Below, piece after piece: positions 1-8,500 of a stretch of DNA of 64,000 nucleotides. The DNA comes from Bog-756 sp963829235 (lineage in GTDB: Bacteria; Actinomycetota; Acidimicrobiia; Acidimicrobiales; RAAP-2). The notes below the pieces were generated by a model that did no database searches, was not told the origin of the DNA, and saw nothing but the letters and a program-made list of their open reading frames with translations. The position numbers and the translations under genes were made by a program. The stretch's first letter is position 1. Every line of letters starts with the position of its first letter. The DNA lies in the NCBI GenBank assembly GCA_963829235.1, contig CAWHIF010000003.1:1-64000 (forward strand), in the 5' to 3' direction.

Positions 1-44
1 TCCGGGCGTGTGGATAAGTGCCTAGAAGGGTGAGGAATCGAATC

Positions 45-779
45 TCAGATAAGGGGCACCTCGTGCGTCACGTCTTCCCACCGGACACTGAGGCGGCTGG
101 CAGTGCTGGGAGGCGCTGGTGCGAACTGGGTCCGGCCGACTCGCTCGGAGCCGCCTCCACCGCTCCCACCGCCCATGTGCCGGTACTCGGTCCCGACATC
201 GTCGCTGACCTCACACTGCGGAAAGTGCATCGTCCTCCTGTGCAAGAGACCGTGGCGCATGACCTCCCTTGCGTCCTCGGGTAATCCCTCCGTATCGACA
301 TCAAGTTCGGCGAGTTGCTCGGCCGAGATCGACTCCTCGCTGGGTAGGGGTGCCAAACGCCAGTTCACGGTCAACGCAGTGTCGTAGATCTCAACGCCGA
401 GGACTTGGAACCGTCCACCATGCCTCGTTACATGTGCGGGGGTCGATGCCGGAACAAGCCGGATGAACTCTGGTACCGGAGGCGGTACGAACTCCGGTCG
501 TGGCTCGTTGCTAAAGCTGACGAACCGCATAACCTCCCTCCCAGGCCGCGAAACGATCGGCTCCAATGGCTCCTCTCCGAGAGCTTCGAGACACCGATTC
601 GACCAGTCGTGGATCTCTGACTCCTCGACCGCACCGACCGCCTTCAGAGCCTGGATGGCCGACATAAAGCTGGAATATGCCCGGCTCTTCTCTTCGGGCG
701 TTCTCTCATTGTGCAGCGGCGAACTGTCGCGAATGAGGGCAAGTTGATCGGCTAGGTAGACCTGTGCGTCCGAGTTCAT
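45..779 (-). CDS. Hypothetical protein, beta-rich C-terminal half
   Basis: Predicted protein of about 244 residues with no signal peptide or membrane segment. I do not recognise a named family. The first 100 residues are polar and probably helical. The last 110 alternate hydrophobic and polar residues like a beta-sandwich and carry DDVGTEYRHMGG, a glycine loop (GGGSGGGGS) and FAPAPPSTASRL, a pattern I associate with unnamed actinobacterial proteins. The ATG at 779 is preferred to the in-frame start at 986, because the extra residues are arginine/proline-rich and would run into the divergent lipoprotein gene at 912. It stands alone at the window edge. Confidence 0.6.
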   Translation of the reverse strand: MNSDAQVYLADQLALIRDSSPLHNERTPEEKSRAYSSFMSAIQALKAVGAVEESEIHDWSNRCLEALGEEPLEPIVSRPGREVMRFVSFSNEPRPEFVPPPVPEFIRLVPASTPAHVTRHGGRFQVLGVEIYDTALTVNWRLAPLPSEESISAEQLAELDVDTEGLPEDAREVMRHGLLHRRTMHFPQCEVSDDVGTEYRHMGGGSGGGGSERVGRTQFAPAPPSTASRLSVRWEDVTHEVPLI

Positions 780-911
780 CCGGTGACAGTCTTGCGCAGG
801 GACGCAGCGGATGAAGACTGCCCCAGACCGGATTAGCCGGGTTATTGACCGTGGCCCGCCTGACACCTCGGGCAAATTGGAATAAGTCCGACTCGGAGTA
901 GCCTTTAGGTT

Positions 912-1268
912 GTGCGGAAATGGAGGTCGGGGTCGGCGGCACTGATCGCTCTGCTCTTGGCTGGGTGCAGTTCGGGACCTGGTCAATCAGCAGCCCGCGA
1001 GACTGCAGCAGTTCGCTTGGCCTGCCACCAGGTGAGTCAACTTGTCCTTCCTCCTCCATCCTCATCGACGGGGGCGCAGACCTCATCGACGGGGGCGCAG
1101 ATTGAGTTTTACGCGTCCCCAGACACCAATGAGATACGCCACTCGGGAAATGCGGCTCTTTCCAAACTCCCGACGGAACTGGAGTGGGCCTCTAGTACCG
1201 GAAATGCCAAATCGTTGATACGGGCGATTGATCGGGCCAAGGCCCTCTGCCACTCATTGGCGAAGTAG
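912..1268 (+). CDS. Small putative lipoprotein
   Basis: A 118-residue secreted protein starting at GTG 912. A short basic N-terminus (RKWRSG) is followed by a hydrophobic stretch and the lipobox LLAGC, so Cys18 should be lipidated and the mature protein anchored to the outer face of the membrane. The mature part has two further cysteines (CHQV and KALCHSL) that could form a disulfide. Residues around 50-62 contain a duplicated SSTGAQ encoded by an exact tandem repeat. No functional domain is recognised. Another unrelated small lipoprotein follows at 1418. Confidence 0.55.
   Translation: MRKWRSGSAALIALLLAGCSSGPGQSAARETAAVRLACHQVSQLVLPPPSSSTGAQTSSTGAQIEFYASPDTNEIRHSGNAALSKLPTELEWASSTGNAKSLIRAIDRAKALCHSLAK
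1067..1102 (+). repeat. 18-bp tandem duplication inside the lipoprotein gene
   Basis: Two adjacent copies of an 18-bp unit containing tcatcgacgggggcgcag. The duplication is in frame and encodes the doubled SSTGAQ. Confidence 0.8.
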
Positions 1269-1417
1269 ATAGCTGCACATAACCTCATGTCCCCGAACAC
1301 CGGATCAGCCAAGCGTTATCGTCCGCGGGCTCGCCGCCACATCCGTGGCAACCCCGCAGTCGTCGAGTCGTCTCCCCAGAGAAGCCCATGTAGCCGGACT
1401 CGGATATCATCCACTCT

Positions 1418-1861
1418 GTGTTTGGCGTGTGGCGGCCCAGCCAGAGTGGAAGCGTTCGCTGGGGAGCACTTACATTTCTAGTCGGCTTGGCCCTGAGCCT
1501 CACTGCGTGCTCCAGCGGCCCATCGTCTTACAGCGGCCCACTGCCGCAGATTCAGGTTCAGTCACCGGTCAAAACCACAGTTGCCTGGTTCAAGGCCGTG
1601 AACGATCAGAATGCTTCTCTAGCTTTGGCCCACTTCGCGCCTGCGGACCGCGATCAGATGGAATGGGGGCAGTGGGTTCCACCGTTCACCAATCTGAGCT
1701 GCAAGCAGATCTCAGACACCGGAACGGCTGCCACGATCGTTTGCAACTTTGCCGTCATCAACGACCCTGCGACGGGGATGAGTAATACGTCCTTTTGGGA
1801 TGTCGATTTGGAGAAGGCGGCACAAGGACGTTGGCTCATCACAAGTTACGGCCAGGGGTGA
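1418..1861 (+). CDS. Putative lipoprotein with NTF2/DUF4878-like domain
   Basis: A 147-residue protein with an N-terminal membrane stretch and lipobox LSLTACSS (Cys31), so it is probably exported and lipid-anchored. The mature part begins with a Ser/Pro linker. It continues with TTVAWFKAVNDQNASLALAHFAP, the helix pattern of NTF2-fold DUF4878/SnoaL-like proteins, and ends in the strand DLEKAAQGRWLITSYG. Two cysteines (SCKQ and IVCNF) may pair. The start is uncertain: the first codons lie in sequence related to a local repeat, and the signal peptide could begin a few codons later. No partner gene is obvious. Confidence 0.55.
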   Translation: MFGVWRPSQSGSVRWGALTFLVGLALSLTACSSGPSSYSGPLPQIQVQSPVKTTVAWFKAVNDQNASLALAHFAPADRDQMEWGQWVPPFTNLSCKQISDTGTAATIVCNFAVINDPATGMSNTSFWDVDLEKAAQGRWLITSYGQG

Positions 1862-1940
1862 CCCCGAACACCGGCCGGGGGGCGTTATCCAGGCTGTCAT
1901 GCTTGGTGATCGCGAACTGCCACACACCGGCACTTCTGCC
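1860..1940 (+). repeat. Dispersed repeat, copy 1
   Basis: Contains ggcgttatccaggc, then gatcgcgaactgccacac and ccggcacttc. The same ordered blocks recur at 11752-11830 and in diverged form at 6727-6805. Read on the minus strand, copies 1 and 2 translate to nearly the same peptide, ending AWITPPGR. Confidence 0.7.
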
Positions 1941-2315
1941 ATGCTTTCAAGCCCACCAACGACGGTTGCAGTTATTACAGGTTCCGATATAGTTGACTCT
2001 GTGCCTGTGATTCGTGGCTCGTCCGACAGGAGTGTGCTGGTCTTGACCAGTCTCTCGTCCGGTCCGAAACATGGCTATGCCCTCATCAAAGACATCGAGT
2101 CGTTCTCCGGCGTGTCATTGGGTCCGGGAAGCTTGTACGGCGCAATCGACAAGCTCGAACACGCTGGGCTCATTGAGGCCATGCCAGGTGAAGGTCGGCG
2201 CAAGCCCTATCGAATTACCGCTCGAGGAGCTGCTGACCTTCGAGAGCAACTGGTGTTGTCGGAAAAGGTGTTCTCGGTCGGGCTTGATCGCCTGGCAGGA
2301 GCCGGTGGGACCTGA
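1941..2315 (+). CDS. PadR-family transcriptional regulator
   Basis: Winged-helix repressor of the PadR family. The diagnostic core is HGYALIKDIESFSG followed by GSLYGAIDKLEHAGLIE, then the wing region RRKPYRITARGAADL. The stop codon overlaps the start of the downstream membrane protein (TGATG), so the two are translationally coupled, the usual arrangement for PadR regulators with their membrane target. The start is uncertain: ATG 1941 gives 124 residues, whereas GTG 2001 or 2007 would begin just before the conserved domain. A second PadR/membrane pair lies at 5538-6667 on the other strand. Confidence 0.8.
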   Translation: MLSSPPTTVAVITGSDIVDSVPVIRGSSDRSVLVLTSLSSGPKHGYALIKDIESFSGVSLGPGSLYGAIDKLEHAGLIEAMPGEGRRKPYRITARGAADLREQLVLSEKVFSVGLDRLAGAGGT

Positions 2316-3106
2316 TGCCCCGTCTGGTTCGATTCGTCATTGCCCTCTACCCATCCTGGTGGCGAAGCCGGTATGGCCAAGAGAGCCAGGAACTGACCGA
2401 AGAATTGCTCGGCGACCCGGCTGCCAACAAGGTGGGGATACTGGGCAGCCTTCTCTTCGGAGCGATAACTGCATGGACCCAAATCAAGCGGAGAGCGGAC
2501 TATTTGCAACCCGTGAGCGCTGGCATGCCACCGATGGCCCCGCTTCACTTTCCCACGAATCCCAAGGGCCATCGTCTGGCCATGGCGATCGCCGTCGGGG
2601 TCGTTGTGTTTTGTATCGCACTTACGGGCATCGTCATTTCTGGATTCTTGATCGTAAATGCAGTCGGAAGGGGTATCGGAGAGGCCGTCAGCGAAGCTGC
2701 GACCGAGGGTGCTGCTACCTTCGCCCTGTCGGCAGATGAAACCGCAAAGGCGCATCACATTTGGGATGGAGCGCTGACCCTTAGCCTGCTGAATCAGGAA
2801 CGTCTCGATGTGAAGTGGCTTCCAGCGGATGTATCCGTGCCCTTGAGCGGTGGCAACACGTATGTCAGCGTCAGCGTCGCGGGCGACGAAGTCACTACGG
2901 CGGACGACATCATCGGCTGCGAGTATGGCCTCACCGTCTCCGCTCTCAATGACCCGATCATCGGCCAAGATCACCTTCCTGGCACGGGAACCTACTGGGC
3001 GGCTTCAGAGAGTCCATTGGGGCCGGGAGCTACTTGTTCAGCCGACTCTGCACCTAGCTCAGGATGGGAACGAGCTAATCCGAAGGGGCTCGGCGGCGGA
3101 TATTGA
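2315..3106 (+). CDS. Membrane protein coupled to PadR regulator
   Basis: A 263-residue protein sharing one base with the PadR stop codon. The N-terminus (RLVRFVIALYPSWWRSRYG) is the amphipathic motif often seen at the start of PadR-partner membrane proteins. A transmembrane helix follows at about residues 90-115 (MAIAVGVVVFCIALTGIVISG), then a roughly 150-residue probably extracytoplasmic domain of unknown fold with three cysteines. Function is unknown. Operon position suggests that PadR controls its level. It ends just before the transposase remnant. Confidence 0.65.
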   Translation: MPRLVRFVIALYPSWWRSRYGQESQELTEELLGDPAANKVGILGSLLFGAITAWTQIKRRADYLQPVSAGMPPMAPLHFPTNPKGHRLAMAIAVGVVVFCIALTGIVISGFLIVNAVGRGIGEAVSEAATEGAATFALSADETAKAHHIWDGALTLSLLNQERLDVKWLPADVSVPLSGGNTYVSVSVAGDEVTTADDIIGCEYGLTVSALNDPIIGQDHLPGTGTYWAASESPLGPGATCSADSAPSSGWERANPKGLGGGY

Positions 3107-3109
3107 GAC

Positions 3110-3140
3110 TGCCATGCTCGCGATCCGCGAACTGACCCGT
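3110..3140 (+). repeat. Possible fragment of the dispersed repeat
   Basis: gccatgctcgcgatccgcga, continuing actg, matches the central block of the repeat seen at 1860 and 11752 but lacks its flanks. Confidence 0.35.
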
Positions 3141-3343
3141 GTAACGGCACGATGGGGATACCTCTAGCCTCGATCATTCGTCCGACCCCTGGTTGATGGC
3201 GTAGTCGTCACCGAGCCGGTCGACATGAACGGCACGGCCGTTCGGAATGCGTCGAAGGCGTGACGGACCCCGGCGTTGTCATTCGGCTTCGGATGTCACG
3301 CCCTGCAGGTCTGCTTTCGGATCGGGCGTTCTGACCTGGCCCG

Positions 3344-4711
3344 TCAGGGGATGGCCGTCCGGAGTTTGGTGAAGGCGTCGGCGAGTTCGTCCACCCACGG
3401 CCAGGTCTCGTCCAGGCGGAGGACAAGACCCCTGGATCGGCGCACGAGGAGAGCGGCCACATGGAGCACTCGATAGCGCATCGTTTTCGGCTCGGCCTTG
3501 GCCAGCGCCCCGTCGAAGCAGACCATCTGACTCCAGGCAAGAAGGCTGCGATGAGGGAGGTCGCCATCCAGGCTTCGTTCCGGACGAAGGAGTCGAAGGG
3601 CAGATTGGAAAGGCCGCAGTCCTTCCAGTTCCTGATCCGGTCCTCCACCCGGGCGTGCCCGCGGTGACGGAGTTCGAGGGACGTGATGTCGTCTCCCTCG
3701 GTGTTCGTGATGAAGCAGGTGTGGCGGAAGCCCTCGAGGGTGTCGAAGAGATTGAGTTGGGCTCCGGGATGAGGACGCTCCCTGCGCATGATGAGCCGGG
3801 TGTCCTCCGGCCAGGCGGAAAGGGGAATGAGGTCGGTCAGCTCGGTTACCCACGCTCCGTCGCGGATGGAGCCGTCGGTCTCTGTGGCGGGGACCCAGTC
3901 CTGCTCTTGGACCAGGAGCAGTGCATCACGAACTCCCTGGTCGATGGGGAATCCGATGGAGAAGTCGCAGTTGGCAGACACGATGGCGTCGACGAACCCA
4001 TGGGTGGCTCCGGCCGAGTCGGCCCGCACCAGGGTGGGGTGGGTGACCAGAGCCGGGTGGTCGCTCTCGAAGTGGCCGGCCTGGTACTCCTCGGGCAGCC
4101 CGGACAGGGCCCGGTAGAGCAGTTCGATGTGGTCGTCCGTGTCGTTGGCCCCGGCGTTACCCGGCCGCAGCATGGCGGCCAACGGTTCTCCTGTCGTAGC
4201 GCACCACACACCCAACGGGAAGAACCCGAAGCCATGCTTGAAGGTGGGGGCAGCGTCCTGCTTCTCGGAGTAGGAGTTCTGCAGCGTGGCGTCGAAGTCC
4301 ATGATCAACGAGTCCCCCGGGCGGAGATGCAGCCCACACCACAGCCCGGGCAGCGGCTACTGCGTCGGGGATGGCCCGGAGCTCGAAGGCCGTCGTCGCC
4401 TCGATGGCCCGCCAGGCCGTCGGGATCGAAGCCACCGGACCGAACAGCTCCCCCTGTTCACGGAGGGAGGCCATGTCGGCCAGACAGTCGGCACCGTCGG
4501 CGATGGCCACGGCCAGGTGGGTGAGAACAACTCCGGGGTCGTGGGTGTGCCAGTTGATCCCGCAGGCCGCCATGGCGACCGACATCGCTTCGGTCAGGCC
4601 ACTGCGGTCGGCCAGTTCGGACAACAGTGCCGTGCCCGCATGGGACACCAGGTTCTTCCCGTCGGTGGTCACCCTCATCGTCCGGGTGGCGCGACTATTC
4701 TTCACCTTCAA
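3344..4711 (-). pseudogene. IS1380-type transposase, frameshifted
   Basis: DDE transposase resembling the IS1380 family. The N-terminal part (start TTG 4711 or GTG 4705) reads VSHAGTALLSELADRSGLTE, and the catalytic region reads IMDFDATLQNSYSEK, then KHGFGFFPLGVWC and LRPGNAGANDTDDH. The reading frame breaks twice. One break is near 4315 in a five-G run, where the frame must shift to join WAASPPG to DSLIMDFDATL. The other is near 3537, where AAFL must shift to AWSQMVCFDGALAKAEPK. The protein as it stands cannot be made whole, so the element is probably inactive unless the breaks are sequencing errors. Terminal inverted repeats could not be fixed by eye. Confidence 0.8.
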
Positions 4712-4713
4712 GG

Positions 4714-4775
4714 AGCCCTCCTCCTGGTTTGGATTACTGCCTTAGCAACAGCAATTCTTCCAGGTAAGGAGGGCT
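4714..4775. repeat. Inverted repeat upstream of the transposase
   Basis: Left arm AGCCCTCCTCCTGG (4714-4727) pairs with right arm CCAGGTAAGGAGGGCT (4760-4775) with a two-base bulge, followed by TTTT on the plus strand. It lies immediately before the transposase start. It could be the element's protective hairpin/terminator against outside transcription, or part of the insertion-sequence end. Confidence 0.6.
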
Positions 4776-4864
4776 TTTACGCGGACGCGTACGTGGTCTA
4801 ATCAGGGGCGAGACGTAGGGTCGAGCGTAGCGCCCGTTTCGCTGCGCGTTATGGGGCGCTCGTT

Positions 4865-5449
4865 CTACGGCGACGGGGCCGCAGGCGGAAATCTGTAGAA
4901 GATATGGGGACGGAGCCAGTGTCCCGTTGGAACGTTGGGGTGCTCGAAGTCCGACGACGGATCGCGAATCATGCCGAGGCGTTCCATTACCTTCCAAGAC
5001 CGGACGTTGTCTGGGTTGGTGAAAGAAACGATCTCGTCAAGACCGACCTCTTCGAGTCCGTAGCGAACCGCACTACGAGCCGCCTCGGTCACGAATCCGT
5101 AGCCCCAGTGCTCGCGGGCTAGGCGCCATCCGACTTCGACCGCAGGCGTGAAGGGAGCGTCAAACGGCACTCGGTGCAACCCGACAAAGCCAATGAACGG
5201 CGAGTGGTTCGGCACCTCTACGGCCCACAGACCGAAACCGCAGTCGTCGAACTCCTCCTCGATGCGCGCCACGAATGCGTCGCTCTGCTCTCGGCTCATG
5301 GTCTTCTGCATGTGCGCCATTACGTCGGGATCGGCGTTGAGTTCGGCAAAGGGTGCTAGGTCTTCGGCGCGCCAACGCCGCAACACGAGGCGTTGAGTCC
5401 GCAGTGTCGGGCCTCTCGCATCGGACGCGAGGTCTCGATCGGAATACAC
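4865..5449 (-). CDS. GNAT acetyltransferase, RimJ/RimL type
   Basis: A 194-residue acetyl-CoA-dependent N-acetyltransferase of the RimJ/RimL branch. It opens with TLRTQRLVLRRWRAEDLAPFAELNADPDVM. Residues 80-100 give the beta-strand GLWAVEVPNHSPFIGFVGL, and the acetyl-CoA loop is GWRLAREHWGYGFVTEAARSAVRYG, followed by IVSFTNPDNVRSWKVMERLGM. The length is normal for the family. Substrates range from ribosomal protein N-termini to small amines and cannot be told from sequence. It is a single gene next to the transposase remnant. Confidence 0.88.
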   Translation of the reverse strand: MYSDRDLASDARGPTLRTQRLVLRRWRAEDLAPFAELNADPDVMAHMQKTMSREQSDAFVARIEEEFDDCGFGLWAVEVPNHSPFIGFVGLHRVPFDAPFTPAVEVGWRLAREHWGYGFVTEAARSAVRYGLEEVGLDEIVSFTNPDNVRSWKVMERLGMIRDPSSDFEHPNVPTGHWLRPHIFYRFPPAAPSP

Positions 5450-5537
5450 GAGCGCATTCTGCCCGATCCGGCGTGATCTTGCGAGAGTTCGGGCCAGCCG
5501 CGCTAACCGCCCATGAACGGCACCTTTGTGGCAGCAG

Positions 5538-6311
5538 CTAAGGGTAGATCCATCCAGTGAAGTCGGGATAGGGGGTAGTCAGATTCGAGACAGCTACCCG
5601 CTCCTGGAAGTACCGATGCCCGTTCAATGTCACAACGGAACCTCCGCCATCCACCGAAGTTTGGAACGAAGCATCGCTAGGAAAGTCGAAGGCGATTCCG
5701 AAGCCTGTGATCGGTTTCCCGGGTGCTGTCGAATGCGGCACCGGCAATACGAAATGGTCGTCAACTGGACCGTAGTCAAGGGTGTAGGTGCCGTCGTGGG
5801 TGATATTGACCGGCGCCGACTGATAGGCGAAATCGCCGTCAGACGAATGAGCGTGCATCGCCATCATTGCGTGGACCAGCCGAGCACCTTCAGCCGCCCA
5901 CTTTGACCGAGACGCAGGCGTCGGTGCGTGCGACGCTAGCGGCGATAGTGGCTGGGGATTCGGCCCAGCCGATCCTGAGCTGTGGCTGAAGGCCAATGCC
6001 GCCAGCAAGACGGCAACAATCCCGAGACCGAGGGCAATCAGCGAGAGGACCAGGAGCAGCGGGCGGCTAGTCGCCGCCGGTGGAGCGGCGCCCGCCTCGG
6101 TAGCGATAAAGGATGGATCGCCGATTCGGTCGAGCAGTGCGCTCACGGATTGCTCATCGTCTACATCCAAGAGTGCTCGGCCCTCTTCAATGTGATGGGC
6201 GACTTCGGTGAGTATCTCCTCGCGCCGTTGAACCGGGAGCGTGGAGAGGGAATGATCAAGCTCCGCCATGTACCTGTTGACCAGAGCATCTGCGCCGTTG
6301 ATGGTCTTCAT
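5538..6311 (-). CDS. HAAS-domain membrane protein, PadR partner
   Basis: A 257-residue protein whose ATG at 6311 overlaps the PadR stop codon (ATGA), so I choose it over the longer frame from 6365. Residues 1-75 form a cytoplasmic helical HAAS-type domain (RYMAELDHSLSTLPVQRREEIL, HHIEEGRALL, LLDRIGDPSFIATEAG). A single transmembrane helix follows (LLLVLSLIALGLGIVAVLLAAL), then a 140-residue extracytoplasmic domain. HAAS domains are typically found in membrane proteins encoded beside PadR regulators and are thought to act in signalling. The ligand is unknown. Confidence 0.78.
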   Translation of the reverse strand: MKTINGADALVNRYMAELDHSLSTLPVQRREEILTEVAHHIEEGRALLDVDDEQSVSALLDRIGDPSFIATEAGAAPPAATSRPLLLVLSLIALGLGIVAVLLAALAFSHSSGSAGPNPQPLSPLASHAPTPASRSKWAAEGARLVHAMMAMHAHSSDGDFAYQSAPVNITHDGTYTLDYGPVDDHFVLPVPHSTAPGKPITGFGIAFDFPSDASFQTSVDGGGSVVTLNGHRYFQERVAVSNLTTPYPDFTGWIYP

Positions 6312-6667
6312 GGTGCACCAGCCCCATCCAGAATGAGATTCACTGCTGCCTGAAAAAGCTTCCATTGATGAGCAAAGGCCGTGAGAGCGAGTCCGCCCGC
6401 CTCGGTCAGGCGGTAGTACCGGCGAGGCGGTCCTTCGTCCGATTCCCGCCAGGTCGTTTCCACCAGACCGTTGCGACGAAGACGAGCAAGGAGCGGATAG
6501 ATCGTCCCCTCGCTCCCGATCAATCCCCCGGCATCCGAGAGCATGTGAGCAAGCTCGAATCCGTACCTCTCCTCATGACGGAGCAGAGCCAGCACGCAGT
6601 GTTCGACTGAGCCTCTCCGCAACTGGGCGAGCCATATAGGATCGTCACTAGGAACCATGCTAAACAT
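6308..6667 (-). CDS. PadR-family transcriptional regulator
   Basis: A 119-residue winged-helix repressor with the classic PadR sequence: VEHCVLALLRHEERYGFELAH, then GSEGTIYPLLARLRRNGLVETTW, PPRRYYRLTEAG and a C-terminal dimerisation helix. It is translationally coupled to the downstream HAAS membrane protein through a four-base overlap. The start is ATG 6667, or ATG 6658 three codons in. It is not closely similar to the PadR at 1941, so the two pairs are probably independent modules. Confidence 0.88.
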   Translation of the reverse strand: MFSMVPSDDPIWLAQLRRGSVEHCVLALLRHEERYGFELAHMLSDAGGLIGSEGTIYPLLARLRRNGLVETTWRESDEGPPRRYYRLTEAGGLALTAFAHQWKLFQAAVNLILDGAGAP

Positions 6668-6977
6668 GATACCGATTCCTGCGCCCTGGTCAAGGAGAAC
6701 GGGTGACTCCTACCGTCCGCAGAGGGTCGCGTTATTTACGTCAGGGTTCGATCGGTGCTCGCGGTCAGCGAGCTGCCCATGATCCAACATGCGGGACACT
6801 CCTCGGCCACCCCAACGGCCCCCGACCGGATTCGGAAACCAATGCGAAGTGGACTAGTGGCCGACGCAGGTCCCGCCATCTACTTCGAAACCCAGCGGCC
6901 GTCGAGGGACGCTATCCGCTGAGGTACTCACCCAGGCAAGCCTCCACGGCTTCCTGCATCGTCCTCACTGATCGGAC
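6668..6977. other. Intergenic region with diverged copy of dispersed repeat
   Basis: About 310 bases between divergent genes. It should hold the promoters of the PadR pair and of the oxidase-subunit operon. The stretch 6727-6805 (cgcgttatttacg, ggtgctcgcggtcagcga, gctgccc) is a diverged copy of the repeat at 1860 and 11752. No convincing gene is seen. Confidence 0.5.
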
Positions 6978-7727
6978 ATGCAGGGAAACAAGATAGCCGA
7001 TTGGCTACTATCCCCCATCATGAAACGGACCGCCGGCGAACGGATCGTCTTCTGGGCGCTGCCCGCTGTCGCGGTTGTCTGGATCGCGGCCTTCTTCATC
7101 TTCCCGGGTTTCCTGCCGCCCATGTCTCCTCAGTGGTCGGCGCAGAGGGTCGCCGCGTTCTACGCCGATCACGCCCCGCGCGTCCGCTACAGCATGATCC
7201 TGTTCAACTGGTTCTGCGTGGCGCTGATCCCGATTCTCATGCTGATCGTTGAGCGTATGCGTGGCATGGCTCACCGCACGCCCGTTCTGCGGTACTGCGT
7301 GATCGGGGTTGCCGGCGCCGCCCCCATCGCCTTTCTCACGGCGACGGTCTTCTGGCTGCTCGCGGCGTTCCGGCCCTATCGGGCCCCAGCGCTAACCCAG
7401 CTCTACAACGACCTGGCGTGGATCACCTTCACATGTGCCGTGCCCTTCCTCGTCGCCCTCTGCTTGTTCCTTGCGCTGGCGATCTACCTTGATGGGCAAG
7501 TGCGACCTGTATTCTCGCAGTGGGTCGGCCACTTCAACCTCCTGGTCGCGATCTTGTTGGTGCCGGCGGGTTTTGCTGGCCTGACGCTTACCGGGCCCTT
7601 CGCCTGGGACGGCTTCCTATCGTTCTGGGTCAAGAATGTCGCCATCGCCCTCTGGCTCGCCGTCATGGCAGTGGTGTTGGGGCAGGCGATCGAACGAGAT
7701 CGGTTAGCGGAGCAGGTCTCGGCATGA
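6978..7727 (+). CDS. Six-helix membrane protein A of Cox3/Cox4 operon
   Basis: About 249 residues with six predicted membrane helices. I cannot name the family. It is clearly paralogous to the next gene: both share FRPxRxP, then LYxDL, a membrane stretch, LD and a W-G-x-x-N-L loop, and near the C-terminus G-x-FAW-x-G. ATG 6978 and ATG 7020 (MKRTAGERIVFW) are both possible starts. The stop overlaps the next start (ATGA). It is first of four coupled genes leading to oxidase subunit III/IV homologues, so a role as accessory or quinone/haem-related membrane subunit is possible, but this is context only. Confidence 0.72.
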   Translation: MQGNKIADWLLSPIMKRTAGERIVFWALPAVAVVWIAAFFIFPGFLPPMSPQWSAQRVAAFYADHAPRVRYSMILFNWFCVALIPILMLIVERMRGMAHRTPVLRYCVIGVAGAAPIAFLTATVFWLLAAFRPYRAPALTQLYNDLAWITFTCAVPFLVALCLFLALAIYLDGQVRPVFSQWVGHFNLLVAILLVPAGFAGLTLTGPFAWDGFLSFWVKNVAIALWLAVMAVVLGQAIERDRLAEQVSA

Positions 7728-8500
7728 AGAGACCCGCGCTGCTCGACGATCCGAAGCGGGAGTTGTGGTTGGCTTGGTTCGCCACGATCGGCTTCTACTC
7801 GCTCTACACCATCGTCTTTTTCATTATCACGCGCACACAACCGCCGGGGAAGCCGTCGTACACCACGCGCCAGGTAGTTGGGTGGTTCGCCAGCCGCCAT
7901 GAGGGCCTGCTCATTGGTTTTGGGTTGATCTTCGTCTTGGGTGGGCTGTCCGCCACGTCAATCGCGTTGATCACTTACTCCATCCGGCGGATGTCCGTCA
8001 GTCCTGCCTTCGCCTACTCGTACTTGATCCTTTACGCCGTCAGTGCGGTCCCCGGGTTCTTGTTTATTTGCGTGGCGATGACGGTGGGTGCCTTCCGTCC
8101 CGAGCGCAGTCCGGAGATCCTTCACTGGCTCTATGACCTCGGGTTTCTGTCCTTTTCCGGCACCATGGGAGTGTTTCTCGTCGGCTCCTTGATCTGGATG
8201 GTGGCCATACTGCTCGACAAGAACCGCGTCTTTCCAGATTGGTTCGGCTACCTCAATCTGTGCAACGGGTTGACCGAGGTCGTGGTCGCACCGTCGTGGA
8301 TCTTCCATACCGGTGCCTTCGCCTGGAACGGCCTGATTGTGTGGTGGATAAACGTGGCCGTCTTCGGTCTTTACACCGGAGCTTTTATCCTCTTGCTGCG
8401 CAACATGATCCTCCGCGAGGACTTTGGGAGGGGGCCCCTGCCTGACTTGGCGCCGAAAGAAGGTCGAGGTCGCGTGTTGGCGGAGTTCATGTCGCCATGA
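7724..8500 (+). CDS. Six-helix membrane protein B of Cox3/Cox4 operon
   Basis: A 258-residue polytopic membrane protein with about six helices, paralogous to its upstream neighbour (shared FRPERSP, LYDL, LLD and W-x-GYLNL, TGAFAWNG). ATG 7724 overlaps the previous stop by four bases, and its own stop overlaps the next start by four bases. The N-terminus is short and charged (MKRPALLDDPKRELW). The C-terminal 30 residues are soluble. No metal-binding His pairs typical of oxidase subunit I are seen, so it is unlikely to carry haem-copper chemistry itself. Confidence 0.72.
   Translation: MKRPALLDDPKRELWLAWFATIGFYSLYTIVFFIITRTQPPGKPSYTTRQVVGWFASRHEGLLIGFGLIFVLGGLSATSIALITYSIRRMSVSPAFAYSYLILYAVSAVPGFLFICVAMTVGAFRPERSPEILHWLYDLGFLSFSGTMGVFLVGSLIWMVAILLDKNRVFPDWFGYLNLCNGLTEVVVAPSWIFHTGAFAWNGLIVWWINVAVFGLYTGAFILLLRNMILREDFGRGPLPDLAPKEGRGRVLAEFMSP

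Noticed and set aside
1285..1940. cgttatc-containing repeats considered as integron attC sites
   Set aside because: The gttatcc core does not fit the GTTRRRY consensus, paired inverse cores were not found, and no integrase is present.
3655..4524. 289-codon plus-strand frame across the transposase
   Set aside because: Antisense of the IS1380-type transposase, whose motifs are clear on the minus strand.
6703..6996. 97-codon plus-strand frame before the oxidase-subunit operon
   Set aside because: No recognisable protein character, and it includes the repeat copy and probable promoters.
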